DNA of 17,156 bases from QHBQ01 sp038230695 (GCA_038230695.1 JBBRMT010000086.1:1-17156); one strand, 5' to 3'; counted from the stretch's first letter, positions 7,401-14,333 are shown. The notes: generated by a model not told the origin, from the letters alone. A program made the numbers and translations.

Positions 7401-9729
7401 TGCCTGCGCCGCTGAGGATGAGATCGCCCTTCTGGTTGTCGCTGAACACGTCGGCGCTGGCGATGAGCGTGCCGCTCTGGTTGAGCGCGGCGTAACCGAC
7501 GCGCAGGCCAATGGCATTCTGACAGCCGCCGAACGGATTGTCGCGCACCGAGGTGACACTGTCGCTGGTGAAGTCGAGGTGTGCGCCACCCAGGGCCAGC
7601 AGTCCGTAGCTGATGCTGTTGCAACTGCTGGGGCCGGGGCCGGTGACATTGAAGCCAGTCATCGTCACCGTATTGGTGCCACTGATGGTAACAATGTCGA
7701 GGACATCGCGGAAGTTGCCCTGATTGTTGGGGTCGTAGATGCGTAGACTGTTCATCGGGTTGGGAGCCTGGATGTGTACCAGGTTCGCGTCGGAGCCAAT
7801 GAAGTTGAGCGTCTTGGTGATGGTGAGTTGCTCAGGGTAGGAGCCGGTATAGACGTAGGTAGCGCCGGGGTCGGTCACCGCATTGATGGCGGGTTGCACC
7901 ATCGGGAAGGAGTCGTAACACATGGCAATCGCTGGTCCGGGGCCGTCGGGGTCGGTGCCACACGGTAGGCCTATCCATGCCTGATTGGCATAAGTGGTGG
8001 TCGGCACGCCCGAAACGATGATGTTGCTGCAAGTGTTCTGGTTGTCCACGATTGAGCAGACGTTGGCGGTGCCGGTGGCGCTGGTGGTAAAGGTGGATTG
8101 AGCCAGGCCATTGATTGTGCCAGTGTAAGGGGGGTTCATCGTACCGAGCGTGGCAGTGAACGCAACCGGCGTATAGTCGCGGATATGGCCGAGGCTGGAG
8201 GTATCCTGATTGTTGGAGTTAATGGTAAGGCTGGAGGTGTCCACCGCGCTGCTGCCAATCGCGATCGGGCCGGGGTTGCCGAGGCCATTGTGCAATGTCA
8301 GCCAGGGGCTGAAGCTGATCGCGCCGAGCGGGGCAGAACGCTGCACCGTGGTTGGGGCGTGACTTCCTTGCGTTGCGCCATCAACTGGCACGGTACGCGG
8401 GCGATGTGGCTTCCCTGCTTGCATCAGCGAGCCGCTCTGCATATCACAACCAGCATTGCCCGGCCCCGCGTTGCAGCCCCACCAGTTATTGACAGCAGTG
8501 GCTGGCGCAGGGACGTTGTTGTACATCCCATTGGTGTTGCTGACGATGCGGTTGAAGCTGATGTTGCTGTTCGCCGCTCCGTTCAGGCCATTAAAAGTGT
8601 CGAGATAGATGCCATAAGTGTTGCTGTTGACCAGGTTGCTGGTGATGGTTACAGGCACATCGTAGCCGTAGATGCCCCAATCGGTATTGTAGGCAGAGTT
8701 GTTGGCGACAAGCGAACCAGCCCAGCCATCGCCAATGGCGATACCGTAGTCGAGTGCGCTACCAGTGCCGGTCATAACGTTGCCGGTGAAGCTGCCAACT
8801 GCGCTGCTACCATCGTCGTTACCAGGATTGATACCCAGGTTGCAATTGGAGACAAGATTGTTGGCAACTATGGTAGCGCCCGCGTTATAGACTTCAACGC
8901 AGCCAGCAGCCGAAGTTGACGAGTTATAATACCAGCCGGAGATGATGTTGTTCGTAACCGTGGTAACTGCGCCACGCGAAACCTGAACTCCGTTCTGGGC
9001 AATGACCGTGGTCGGGCCGTTACCAAGGATGGTGTTATGGTCAATCGTGCCGCTAACGCCAGCGCCGTCGAAGATGACGCCGCTCTTCTGGTTGTCGGTG
9101 AACACGCTGTTCGACACAATGCCGCTGCCAGTCTGCCCCAGATAGTTGGAGCCGATGCGGATGGCGTTGCCGTTCTGACAGCCGCTGAAGGGGTTGTCGC
9201 GGATCGAATAGACATGATTGTTGTCGAGGTTAGCGTTAGCGCCACCCACCACGAAGATACCGTAGCTGATGCTATTGCAACCGCCAGGGCCAGGGCCAGC
9301 TACGCTGAAGCCAGTCATGTTCACGCTAACTGTGCCGCTGATGGTCACAATGTCAGCTACATTCTGGTTCTGAGCGGGGATGCTGGGGTTTGCGACATTC
9401 ACCGTGGTCATGAGGCTGGGAGCCAGGATATAAGTGGCGGTTGCGCCCGCGCCACTGAGGGTGAGTGATTTGCCAATCATCACCTGCTCCACATAATTGC
9501 CTGCGCCAACAGTGATTGTATCACCGTTGGCCGCTGCATTTACCGCCGCCTGTATGGTGGTGTAATCGCAACCAGAGGCACAGACAGTAATAGTGGCAGT
9601 AGGGTGAGCCACTTTCTTCTGCGCCTTGTCTGCTGGGGCGGCTTGAGCCTGCCCATTGCTGAACACCGCAATGCCAATGACCATCACCAGCAAAATCACT
9701 GCGATGGATGAGCCTGTTCGTCGTATCAT
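4444..9729 (-). CDS. Giant secreted SLH-domain protein with two beta-helix modules
   Basis: I chose the ATG at 9729 (1761 aa): GAGGAG lies just upstream and a signal peptide starts there (MIRR, hydrophobic AVILLVMVIGIAVF, cleavage expected after AQA at residue 30). The longer frame from 9825 adds 32 residues before the signal. Domains: beta-helix 1 (about 46-425) ending NNWWGCNAGPG; an Ig/invasin-like strand region (about 470-575) with TATLGTMNPPYTGT; a second copy of the whole pair (about 590-1122) ending NNWWGCNPGP and TATLGTMNPPYTGT; a beta-sandwich-like domain (about 1150-1368); a Thr/Pro linker (about 1369-1565); and three SLH domains (about 1566-1618, 1629-1690, 1702-1753) with FVDV/FTDV, TRGQ and RRDEMAQ motifs. 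SLH domains attach proteins to cell-wall polymers, so this is a cell-surface protein; polysaccharide or surface binding by the helices is inferred. Two basic in-frame inserts interrupt the repeats. Confidence 0.9.
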   Translation of the reverse strand: MIRRTGSSIAVILLVMVIGIAVFSNGQAQAAPADKAQKKVAHPTATITVCASGCDYTTIQAAVNAAANGDTITVGAGNYVEQVMIGKSLTLSGAGATATYILAPSLMTTVNVANPSIPAQNQNVADIVTISGTVSVNMTGFSVAGPGPGGCNSISYGIFVVGGANANLDNNHVYSIRDNPFSGCQNGNAIRIGSNYLGQTGSGIVSNSVFTDNQKSGVIFDGAGVSGTIDHNTILGNGPTTVIAQNGVQVSRGAVTTVTNNIISGWYYNSSTSAAGCVEVYNAGATIVANNLVSNCNLGINPGNDDGSSAVGSFTGNVMTGTGSALDYGIAIGDGWAGSLVANNSAYNTDWGIYGYDVPVTITSNLVNSNTYGIYLDTFNGLNGAANSNISFNRIVSNTNGMYNNVPAPATAVNNWWGCNAGPGNAGCDMQSGSLMQAGKPHRPRTVPVDGATQGSHAPTTVQRSAPLGAISFSPWLTLHNGLGNPGPIAIGSSAVDTSSLTINSNNQDTSSLGHIRDYTPVAFTATLGTMNPPYTGTINGLAQSTFTTSATGTANVCSIVDNQNTCSNIIVSGVPTTTYANQAWIGLPCGTDPDGPGPAIAMCYDSFPMVQPAINAVTDPGATYVYTGSYPEQLTITKTLNFIGSDANLVHIQAPNPMNSLRIYDPNNQGNFRDVLDIVTISGTNTVTMTGFNVTGPGPSSCNSISYGLLALGGAHLDFTSDSVTSVRDNPFGGCQNAIGLRVGYAALNQSGTLIASADVFSDNQKGDLILSGAGTSGLVSGNSFTGAGTTGVTAQNGIEILDGATASVTGNTITGYAYLTTNISNYVATAMLPIDSPSYTINGNQFNADQVAVYNYIDDHSATVFSVTNNTIVGRNDPTDEGVIAYSEPPNTGPDRRSAGRISPMREAGDKPRHPAVPDSFNGSTIANNDIAATAYGVEIGSNGVNVNTNLIHLNDNGILLDSGTNATSSSSATFNRIVSNTVGITNTDTPNFNALDNWWGCNPGPNTSGCDTAQGPINFNPWLTLHATTNPSVITVGDTAVNTGTLTLNSQGQDTSGLGHIPNYTPMFFTATLGTMNPPYTGTINGVTTSTYNSNATGNANVCTIVDNQTVCNPITVNPLATATPTTTNTPTNTPTNTSTPTPTPTSVYTTVVVRPSALQGWARYDENTATSNFVVGPPTPPYGIGSYQMQTGSGNGSGLGGKNYFATNAYSGTLLNAITSLTYRTYIDPASAAGPQLDIVIELKVDTTGGSNYNNTFVFEPVNSPSQGTPTPGIWQTWDARHGYWRITRAACGQVPNTYLTLDTFLAGCPNARMVQWYPRADGYATGLSAGQASGGSWANFIGYTDGFEMDINYSSTTYDFEPDLATSTPTVTNTPTSTDTPTDTATATNVPPTDTATNVPPTDTATATNVPPTDTATATNVPATATATNVPPTDTATATNVPATDTATATNVPPTDTATATNVPATDTAIATNVPATATATNVPPTDTATATNVPPTDTATATNVPPTDTATNTPGGPTSTMTSTPLPITDTPTSTNTPMATSTLTATGTPMPSATPTDCPNPFVDVQGDIFYTAIHYLNCRGVVNGIDHTHYAPAGTSTRGQFAKVVVLGFGTPLFTPTGNPDFTDVPASYFAYVYIETGFHYGILSGFDPATCHTYGLNTPCYLPNLPITRGQLTKLVVNAGGYTLITPTGGQQDFVDVQPSNVFYVSIETAFHAGLINGYPGHFFRPNLNIRRDEMAQIVYTGILNRPHLAAG
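5176..5568 (-). repeat. 27/33-bp tandem repeat array (12 units) in SLH gene
   Basis: Twelve consecutive units encode TNVPPTDTATA or shortened/variant forms (TNVPPTDTA, TNVPATATA, TNVPATDTATA). Unit length is 9 or 11 codons, always in frame, so copy-number change would lengthen or shorten the extracellular stalk between the sandwich domain and the SLH anchor without frameshift. The array keeps several other frames open on both strands, which explains long plus-strand frames here that are not genes. Confidence 0.88.
6964..7059 (-). repeat. In-frame insert in second beta-helix, related to 8326-8430
   Basis: Compared with beta-helix copy 1, copy 2 has about 25-30 extra residues here, containing SPMREAGDKPRHPAVP, basic and Pro-rich unlike the Asn/Gly/Thr-rich helix around it. 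The plus-strand DNA 6971-7012 (GGCACGG...CGGGATG...GGCTT...CCTGCTT...GCATC) aligns with 8387-8425. It is probably an inserted repeat element that stayed open in frame. Confidence 0.5.
8326..8430 (-). repeat. In-frame insert after first beta-helix, related to 6964-7059
   Basis: Where copy 2 reads GCDTAQGPINFNPWLTL, copy 1 has about 33 extra residues between GCDMQSG and AISFSPWLTL, including SLMQAGKPHRPRTVPVDG. The shared pattern with the other insert is S-x-M-...-AG-(x)-KPxxP...VP. The DNA also contains the inverted pair ACCGTG (8345-8350) / CACGGT (8389-8394), as expected for a palindromic element. Confidence 0.5.
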
Positions 9730-9973
9730 CTTCTCCTCTTTCCTGCTTCGTATATATTTTAGCCGCCGCGGCCTGTATGGGTCAGTCAAGCCTGGGTGGG
9801 GCAGGAAACTGGCACATACATTCATTTGGGTGATTGGCGCGCGTCAGCCTTGATTTAGCTTGCATTTCGACTGCGCCGCTCATCTTAACTTCGGATAACC
9901 CCTGGAAGTGAACAATCCTTCTACTCTGATCCGGTACATTTGGGTGTTGGTCATATATCAGGAGGGCTATCGG
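9730..9973. other. Divergent intergenic region upstream of SLH gene
   Basis: No convincing gene is seen between the SLH start and the possible small gene at 9974. On the minus strand TAAAAT (9756-9761) could be a -10 for the SLH gene, but the nearest good -35, TTGACT (9784-9789), is 22 bp away, too far for a normal promoter. The DNA becomes noticeably AT-richer from about 9900 onward. Confidence 0.4.
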
Positions 9974-10225
9974 ATGTATTATACTCGGTCAACCTTACCA
10001 AACACCTTACCGTATTGGCGATTTATCATGGAAAATCAGGTCTTCTCCATCCACCCTTTCTCGCCAAACCCAAATAAACTGAATAGTATATTATATAGCC
10101 GCGTTAAGCTCAAGATAACTGTTATTATGCTGTTCATAATCTCAATCAATTTCACCCTCTTGCCGTTGCCCCCTAAAGAGTGCTACAATATTATTAAGCG
10201 CACAAGGCATCTACGCTTTGAATAA
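9974..10225 (+). CDS. Possible small membrane protein (83 aa), uncertain
   Basis: An open frame from ATG 9974 is preceded by a perfect AGGAGGG (9960-9966) at 7-base spacing. The product begins MYYTRSTLPNTLPYWRF and has one hydrophobic segment (ITVIMLFIISINFTLL, about residues 48-63) followed by a short basic tail. Its DNA is much more AT-rich than all other genes except the zinc-finger gene, and its 3' part overlaps the promoter proposed for the next gene (10160-10189). It resembles no family I know. It could be a small acquired gene or chance; the same frame extends upstream to a GTG at 9908 without a proper ribosome site. Confidence 0.33.
   Translation: MYYTRSTLPNTLPYWRFIMENQVFSIHPFSPNPNKLNSILYSRVKLKITVIMLFIISINFTLLPLPPKECYNIIKRTRHLRFE
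10160..10189 (+). promoter_or_regulatory. Putative sigma70 promoter of the TPR-receiver gene
   Basis: TTGCCG (10160-10165), 18 bp, TACAAT (10184-10189) gives a plausible housekeeping promoter and a leader of about 80 bases before ATG 10278. No terminator or riboswitch-like fold is obvious in the leader. Confidence 0.5.
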
Positions 10226-10277
10226 AATTAACGACACTAGTATTTGCATTCACGTTCCAATTATAGGTGATAGCTAG

Positions 10278-12038
10278 ATGATAAAATGTTTGGTTTGCGA
10301 TGCTGATAATGAGGGGACTGGTTACTGCACAAACTGCGGCGCGTCTCTGCATTTGGCATGGGCGGCGAACGCTTTGTCTCAGGCTGAGGCAGACATCCAG
10401 AACGGGCAATTTGATGCAGCACGCAAGCAATTGAACCTCGCTGACCTGGAGATGTTTACACTAAGCGCTGCACAACGCGATGCGCATCTCCTTACTGCTC
10501 GTGCCTTCTGGCTGCAAGGTTTGATTTATTTCGGCAGAGGCAGGTTGGCCGAGGCTAAGAGGGAACTCCTCCTCACGGAGCAGGCGTTGCTTGGCAAGGC
10601 GAAAGGGCAGCAGTTGCTTGCGGCGGCTCTAAACCGACTGGGTGGGCTTTATTATTATGAAGACGACTTTGCGATGGCGGAAGGATATTACCAGCGCAGC
10701 AGCGATACTGCCATCCAGGTAGGCGATTACGCTACTGCCAGCGCAGCGACCGGCAATCTAGGACTCCTTTATATCGGGAGAGGTGATGCTTATCGGGCTA
10801 GGGAGATGTTCACCCGCGCCTGGACCATTGCAGGGAATAGCGGAGGTCAGCGGTCGCGAGCCAACGCCGCCCGTCTGCTCGCCTGGCTTCACTCCGACTA
10901 TGGTCCTTACGACCTTGCGCTTGAATATGCAGCTCAGGCAGCTAGCCTAGGGGAGAAGCTGCCTGACCTTGAAATGCAGTGTCTGTGTATTGGCGATGCG
11001 GCTCGCGTCTATCTGCGGGCAGGTGAGATGGAGAAGGCTGAAGCATATTTCCACCATGTATACGATGTTGCCCGACAAAGTGGCAGCCAGACTGCAAAAG
11101 AGGCGGTGGCGAATTATATTGCCGAGTTCGCCCGCCACACTGGGGGTCTGCCAGCGTGGTTTGCGGCATCGGTAATCCCCAGCCCCAGCCCCACTGATGA
11201 ACCACTTCTGCTTGCCAACTCTTCGCTTCGCATTGCTTACTATATAAGCATGAGGCAGGAAAACACCTCGGCGTGGCGTTACGTGCGATGGATCAAAGAT
11301 CGCAGGGCGCAGCACCCTAACCTCTCGGCCGAAGATACGGCTACGGTGGAACACGCGCTGGCGCTACTTTATAGTTTGCTCGGTGAGTGGCAGGAAGCGG
11401 CTGCCCACTTCATCCTCGCCCTCGACGGCACTATTAGCTATTATGAGCAAGCGTGCATATGGGAGGAATATGCAGGGATGGAACTTTCTCGGGCGGGTGA
11501 TGATAACGAGGCCAAAGCGCAAGCGCAACCCTTGCTTGAGCGGGCAATTGGTTTGTATCAACAGCTGGGTCTACCATTGCGGGCGGCGGAGATAGTCAAG
11601 CGTTTGACGACCATCGCTGCGCTCAACCCAAGCCCAGCCAGGCCAGGTAATAGTGGCATCATCAAGCCGATGGTGCTAATCGTCGAGGATAATCTTGACC
11701 ATGCCGAAATCGTCAGTACAGTGGCCGAGGAGATTATTGGTGCAACAGCAGTCATTTGTACTAACGGTTATCAGGCGATTGCCTATCTGGGGCGGGCTAA
11801 CTGCCTACGACCAGCGCTCATCATCATGGACATAGATATGCCGCTGATGGATGGGGTCACTGCCAGCGCACGTTTGAAAGCCAACCTCGATACTAGAGAC
11901 ATTCCTATTATTGCCCTCACCGCCCACTCACGCACCACCCAACCGCTAACTGACCGTGCAGCGTTGTTTGTTGGAGTAATGAGAAAGCCCATAGAGGTTA
12001 CAAACCTGGTCTCAATCATCAAGCCATACTTGACATAG
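10278..12038 (+). CDS. Zinc ribbon-TPR-response regulator receiver fusion protein
   Basis: ATG 10278 follows AGGTGA (10265-10270) by 7 bases. The 586-aa protein has three parts. Residues 4-20 form a zinc ribbon with C4, C7, C17 and C20 (CLVC...CTNC). Residues about 30-445 are TPR-like helical hairpins, with clear units such as FDAARKQLNLADLE, FAMAEGYYQRSSDTA, AYRAREMFTRAW and MEKAEAYFHHVYDVA. Residues about 462-586 are a receiver domain with the acid pair E470/D471, phospho-acceptor D518 (IIMDIDMPLMDG), T548 and K570 (MRKP), so it should accept phosphate from a histidine kinase. There is no DNA-binding or enzymatic output domain and no kinase gene adjacent; the TPR part probably contacts partner proteins and phosphorylation may control this. 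The protein is soluble, with no signal or membrane segment. The domain calls are firm; the pathway is unknown. Confidence 0.85.
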   Translation: MIKCLVCDADNEGTGYCTNCGASLHLAWAANALSQAEADIQNGQFDAARKQLNLADLEMFTLSAAQRDAHLLTARAFWLQGLIYFGRGRLAEAKRELLLTEQALLGKAKGQQLLAAALNRLGGLYYYEDDFAMAEGYYQRSSDTAIQVGDYATASAATGNLGLLYIGRGDAYRAREMFTRAWTIAGNSGGQRSRANAARLLAWLHSDYGPYDLALEYAAQAASLGEKLPDLEMQCLCIGDAARVYLRAGEMEKAEAYFHHVYDVARQSGSQTAKEAVANYIAEFARHTGGLPAWFAASVIPSPSPTDEPLLLANSSLRIAYYISMRQENTSAWRYVRWIKDRRAQHPNLSAEDTATVEHALALLYSLLGEWQEAAAHFILALDGTISYYEQACIWEEYAGMELSRAGDDNEAKAQAQPLLERAIGLYQQLGLPLRAAEIVKRLTTIAALNPSPARPGNSGIIKPMVLIVEDNLDHAEIVSTVAEEIIGATAVICTNGYQAIAYLGRANCLRPALIIMDIDMPLMDGVTASARLKANLDTRDIPIIALTAHSRTTQPLTDRAALFVGVMRKPIEVTNLVSIIKPYLT

Positions 12039-12052
12039 CGCGATAGCGCTTT
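12037..12052. terminator. Weak hairpin between convergent genes
   Basis: AGCGC-GATA-GCGCT (12037-12050) is a perfect 5-bp stem with a tetraloop overlapping the TPR-receiver stop codon, followed by only TTT. It lies exactly between two converging genes ending at 12038 and 12054 and could terminate weakly; the stem is short and the T-run poor. Confidence 0.3.
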
Positions 12053-12053
12053 C

Positions 12054-12770
12054 CTACTTGATGTTCAGATACTTATGCACTTGCACGGACAGCCGCCAGC
12101 CGGTTTGCAAAGCCTTGTCCATGCACAGCCGCGTCGCGCTGGGCGATTGGCTTATCGGTTGAAGCGAAATCACCACTCCTGGCTTCAGTTGGGAGGTTGC
12201 CAGCAGTTGCTCCAACTTCTCGAAGTCGCTCTCCTTGCCGATCACCATCTTGATTTCGTCGGCAATGGCAACCACTTGAGGCAGCACTAGCCGCCCGCCT
12301 GGCATTCCCATCTTGGGGCTTACACACACCCAATCCAGCCCTGCTACCAGCACGCCATCCGCCGTGCCGCTGGTCTCCACTGCCACCTGGTAGCCAGCGG
12401 CGTGCAATGTATCCACCAGCTCCGCCAATGGTTGCAGCCCTGGCTCCCCGCCAGTTATCAGTACCCATTGTGGCCCGCTTTGGCGGGTCGCGTGGTTGTG
12501 TTCTTGAGGGTTATGTCGTCCATAGGTAATAGCAATATACTCGCTAATCTGTGTTGCGCTCATCACGGCAAACAAAGAGTTCGCGCCCAGAGCAGCGGCA
12601 AGCGTCGTTCGCTCGTCCTCGTCGCGTACTAGCCAGGTCTCTTTGGTATCGCAGAAGGGACAACCTACTGGGCAGCCGTGCAATCGCAGCAGCGCCATCG
12701 GCACGCCGGTCATTGCCCCCTCTCCCTGCACCGAAGCGTATATGTCGTTTACCAGATAAGTTTGGTCCAC
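12054..12770 (-). CDS. queE: 7-carboxy-7-deazaguanine synthase (radical SAM)
   Basis: QueE contracts the ring of 6-carboxy-tetrahydropterin (CPH4) to 7-carboxy-7-deazaguanine (CDG) using SAM, a 4Fe-4S cluster and Mg2+. From GTG 12770 the protein is 238 aa and begins VDQTYLVNDIYASVQGEG, which places the substrate-binding VQGEG about 13 residues in, as in known QueE proteins; the open frame runs 50 codons further upstream but that part overlaps queD and looks non-coding. The cluster cysteines are C33, C37 and C40 (CPVGCPFCDTKETW, CX3CX2C), and the GGEP motif (LITGGEPGLQP) binds SAM. The motif text and length resemble the E. coli type rather than the CX14CX2C Burkholderia type. It is the last gene of the que operon, 38 bases after queD. 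Confidence 0.93.
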   Translation of the reverse strand: MDQTYLVNDIYASVQGEGAMTGVPMALLRLHGCPVGCPFCDTKETWLVRDEDERTTLAAALGANSLFAVMSATQISEYIAITYGRHNPQEHNHATRQSGPQWVLITGGEPGLQPLAELVDTLHAAGYQVAVETSGTADGVLVAGLDWVCVSPKMGMPGGRLVLPQVVAIADEIKMVIGKESDFEKLEQLLATSQLKPGVVISLQPISQSPSATRLCMDKALQTGWRLSVQVHKYLNIK

Positions 12771-12808
12771 TGTTACCCACCCCAACCCCTCCCGGTAGGA
12801 GGTTAGTT

Positions 12809-13210
12809 CTACTGTTTTGTCATCTCCAACCAGGTGACAAGCGCCACGCCATAGCTTGCCCAGGTGCGGGCCGTCTCCGACACGCGCACCAGCACAAGCT
12901 GGGGGAACTCTGCCCGCCACAAATCGAACAGATAGCGAGCCAGGTTCTCCGCCGATGGTTGAAAGCTCAGAACCTCGTTCAAGTCCTGATGGTCGAGATT
13001 CCTGTTGAGGTAATCCTTGATCGGGGCTAGCTCCCCGTAATCCTTGATAAAGCCACGCAGGTCAAGCGCAGTTGCCGCCAACGTTACCTCCACCACATAG
13101 TTATGCCCATGATTGCGGGCGCAAGGATGCCCCGCACCCAATCCGTCGAGGTGATGAGCGGCGGAGAACTCAAATTGCTTGGCAATAGTGTAGATGCCCG
13201 CTTCGGCCAT
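12809..13210 (-). CDS. queD: 6-carboxy-5,6,7,8-tetrahydropterin synthase
   Basis: QueD converts dihydroneopterin triphosphate to CPH4, the first committed step to preQ0 and queuosine. The 133-aa protein has the PTPS fold signature: zinc ligands H19 (FEFSAAHHL), H34 and H36 (RNHGHNYVVEV); catalytic C30 in HPCARNHGH; D73/H74 (NLDHQDLN); and E112 in SETARTW for pterin binding. The length matches the bacterial family (about 120-140 aa). Its ATG overlaps the queC stop by one base (TAATG), so it is translationally coupled, with GGGAG 8 bases upstream. No folE (GTP cyclohydrolase I), which supplies its substrate, lies in the window. Confidence 0.95.
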   Translation of the reverse strand: MAEAGIYTIAKQFEFSAAHHLDGLGAGHPCARNHGHNYVVEVTLAATALDLRGFIKDYGELAPIKDYLNRNLDHQDLNEVLSFQPSAENLARYLFDLWRAEFPQLVLVRVSETARTWASYGVALVTWLEMTKQ

Positions 13211-13899
13211 TATGCTACTCCCTGTGTGGTAGCATATGGCAACGGGTCAGGCACACCTACCTCGGCGAACGCCTTGAGCCGCTCGGCGCAGGTGGGGCAG
13301 TTGCCGCAGGCTATCGCCGCTCCTTGATAGCAACTCCAGGTCTGACCATAATCTACCCCCATCTCGAATCCCAGGCGTAGGATGTCGGCCTTGCTGTAGC
13401 TGATGAACGGCGCTTCGACGCTGACCGCGCTCTTGCGGTTCAGCGCGTAGACTTGGTTCACCCGTTCGAGGAAATCGGGCGTTGTATCCCAGTAGCCATA
13501 CAGATCGTGCCGTTGTGCGCCATAGTAGACTGCGATTGCGCCATGCGACTCGGCGTATGCAGCGGCCAGGGTTAGAAAGATAAGGTTGCGGAACGGCACG
13601 TAGGTGGCAGGCTGGGGATCGCCTTCTACCTCGCTGGCTTGCGGTATCTCCCTGCTGGCATCGGTAAGTGCAGAGGCGGCAAACGCATCCTTAAATGGGG
13701 TGAGGTCGAACAGAGTGGGCGCAGCCAGGCCGAGTATCGCTGCCTGAGCGCGGGCGCAGTCTATCTCACGAACGTGGCGTTGCCCATAAGCAAAGGTAAG
13801 CAATGCCGGGCGCAATCCCTGCTTCTTTACCAGATAGTGCAGCAAAGTAGTGGAGTCCATCCCTCCACTGACTACCGCTACAGCATCAATCGCACTCAT
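13210..13899 (-). CDS. queC: 7-cyano-7-deazaguanine (preQ0) synthase
   Basis: QueC uses ATP and ammonia to turn CDG into preQ0. From ATG 13899 the protein is 229 aa; the frame is open 58 codons further upstream, but that stretch is Arg-rich nonsense overlapping queF, while ATG 13899 gives the standard N-terminus MSAIDAVAVVSGGMDST. The PP-loop ATP site is SGGMDST (11-17), and four cysteines near the end, C190, C198, C201 and C204 (CGNCPTC), form the zinc site typical of QueC. The start overlaps the queF stop by four bases (ATGA) and the stop overlaps the queD start, so all three are coupled. Confidence 0.96.
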   Translation of the reverse strand: MSAIDAVAVVSGGMDSTTLLHYLVKKQGLRPALLTFAYGQRHVREIDCARAQAAILGLAAPTLFDLTPFKDAFAASALTDASREIPQASEVEGDPQPATYVPFRNLIFLTLAAAYAESHGAIAVYYGAQRHDLYGYWDTTPDFLERVNQVYALNRKSAVSVEAPFISYSKADILRLGFEMGVDYGQTWSCYQGAAIACGNCPTCAERLKAFAEVGVPDPLPYATTQGVA

Positions 13900-14333
13900 T
13901 CCGCCCCTCCTGCTTCGCGGCGAACGGTGGCCTCCGCTTCGATGGCAATACCGCCGCGCACCGCCTGGTTGATGTTTACGGTACACCAGTGCGGCTGCAA
14001 GGCATCGAACACGTCTTGAGCAATTTGCGCGGCCAGCGCTTCGCAGAATGCGCCTTCGTTGCGATAGCTCCACAGGTAGAGCTTCAGACTTTTAGATTCG
14101 AGGCAGAGCAGATCGGGCGCATAGGTAATATCTACCGTCGAAAAATCAGGCTGGCCGGTAATGGGGCAAAGGCTGGTTAGCTCTGCACTCTTCAGCGCCA
14201 CCCGCGTTACATGGTTGGGGGTGGGGAAGGTCTCAAGTTTGCGCTGCGGCTGGCGCACGCTGTGGCCTAGTATCTCAAACTGCGCTGGCTGAACGCTACC
14301 GTTCTTCTCATGCGCCTGGGTTTCGATTGGCAT
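13896..14333 (-). CDS. queF: NADPH-dependent preQ0 reductase, type I
   Basis: QueF reduces the nitrile of preQ0 to the amine preQ1, which is then exchanged into tRNA by Tgt. The 145-aa protein is the single-domain (B. subtilis-like) type. It shows the catalytic C56 (SLCPITGQPDFSTVDITY) forming the thioimide, D63 as proton donor, the QueF signature ESKSLKLYLWSYRNEG (79-94) for NADPH, and E98 for substrate binding. Start ATG 14333 has AGGAG 8 bases upstream. It is the first gene of the operon, so preQ0 made by the following genes is probably destined for queuosine rather than for archaeosine or a DNA 7-deazaguanine modification. Confidence 0.96.
   Translation of the reverse strand: MPIETQAHEKNGSVQPAQFEILGHSVRQPQRKLETFPTPNHVTRVALKSAELTSLCPITGQPDFSTVDITYAPDLLCLESKSLKLYLWSYRNEGAFCEALAAQIAQDVFDALQPHWCTVNINQAVRGGIAIEAEATVRREAGGAE

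Noticed and set aside
8098..8919. Plus-strand 273-codon frame opposite the first beta-helix
   Set aside because: Antisense shadow of the SLH gene; composition looks like reversed GC-rich coding sequence, with no ribosome site or recognisable domain. The same applies to 6643-7746 and 5872-6585.
9756..9789. TTGACT/TAAAAT pair as SLH gene promoter
   Set aside because: The 22-bp spacing is outside the range of sigma70 promoters, so I did not call it a promoter.
9730..9825. 32-residue N-terminal extension of the SLH protein
   Set aside because: It would place a basic, non-hydrophobic stretch before a normal signal peptide; ATG 9729 has its own ribosome site.
13900..14073. 58-residue N-terminal extension of QueC
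   Set aside because: It overlaps queF in another frame and is Arg-rich; the family N-terminus begins at ATG 13899.
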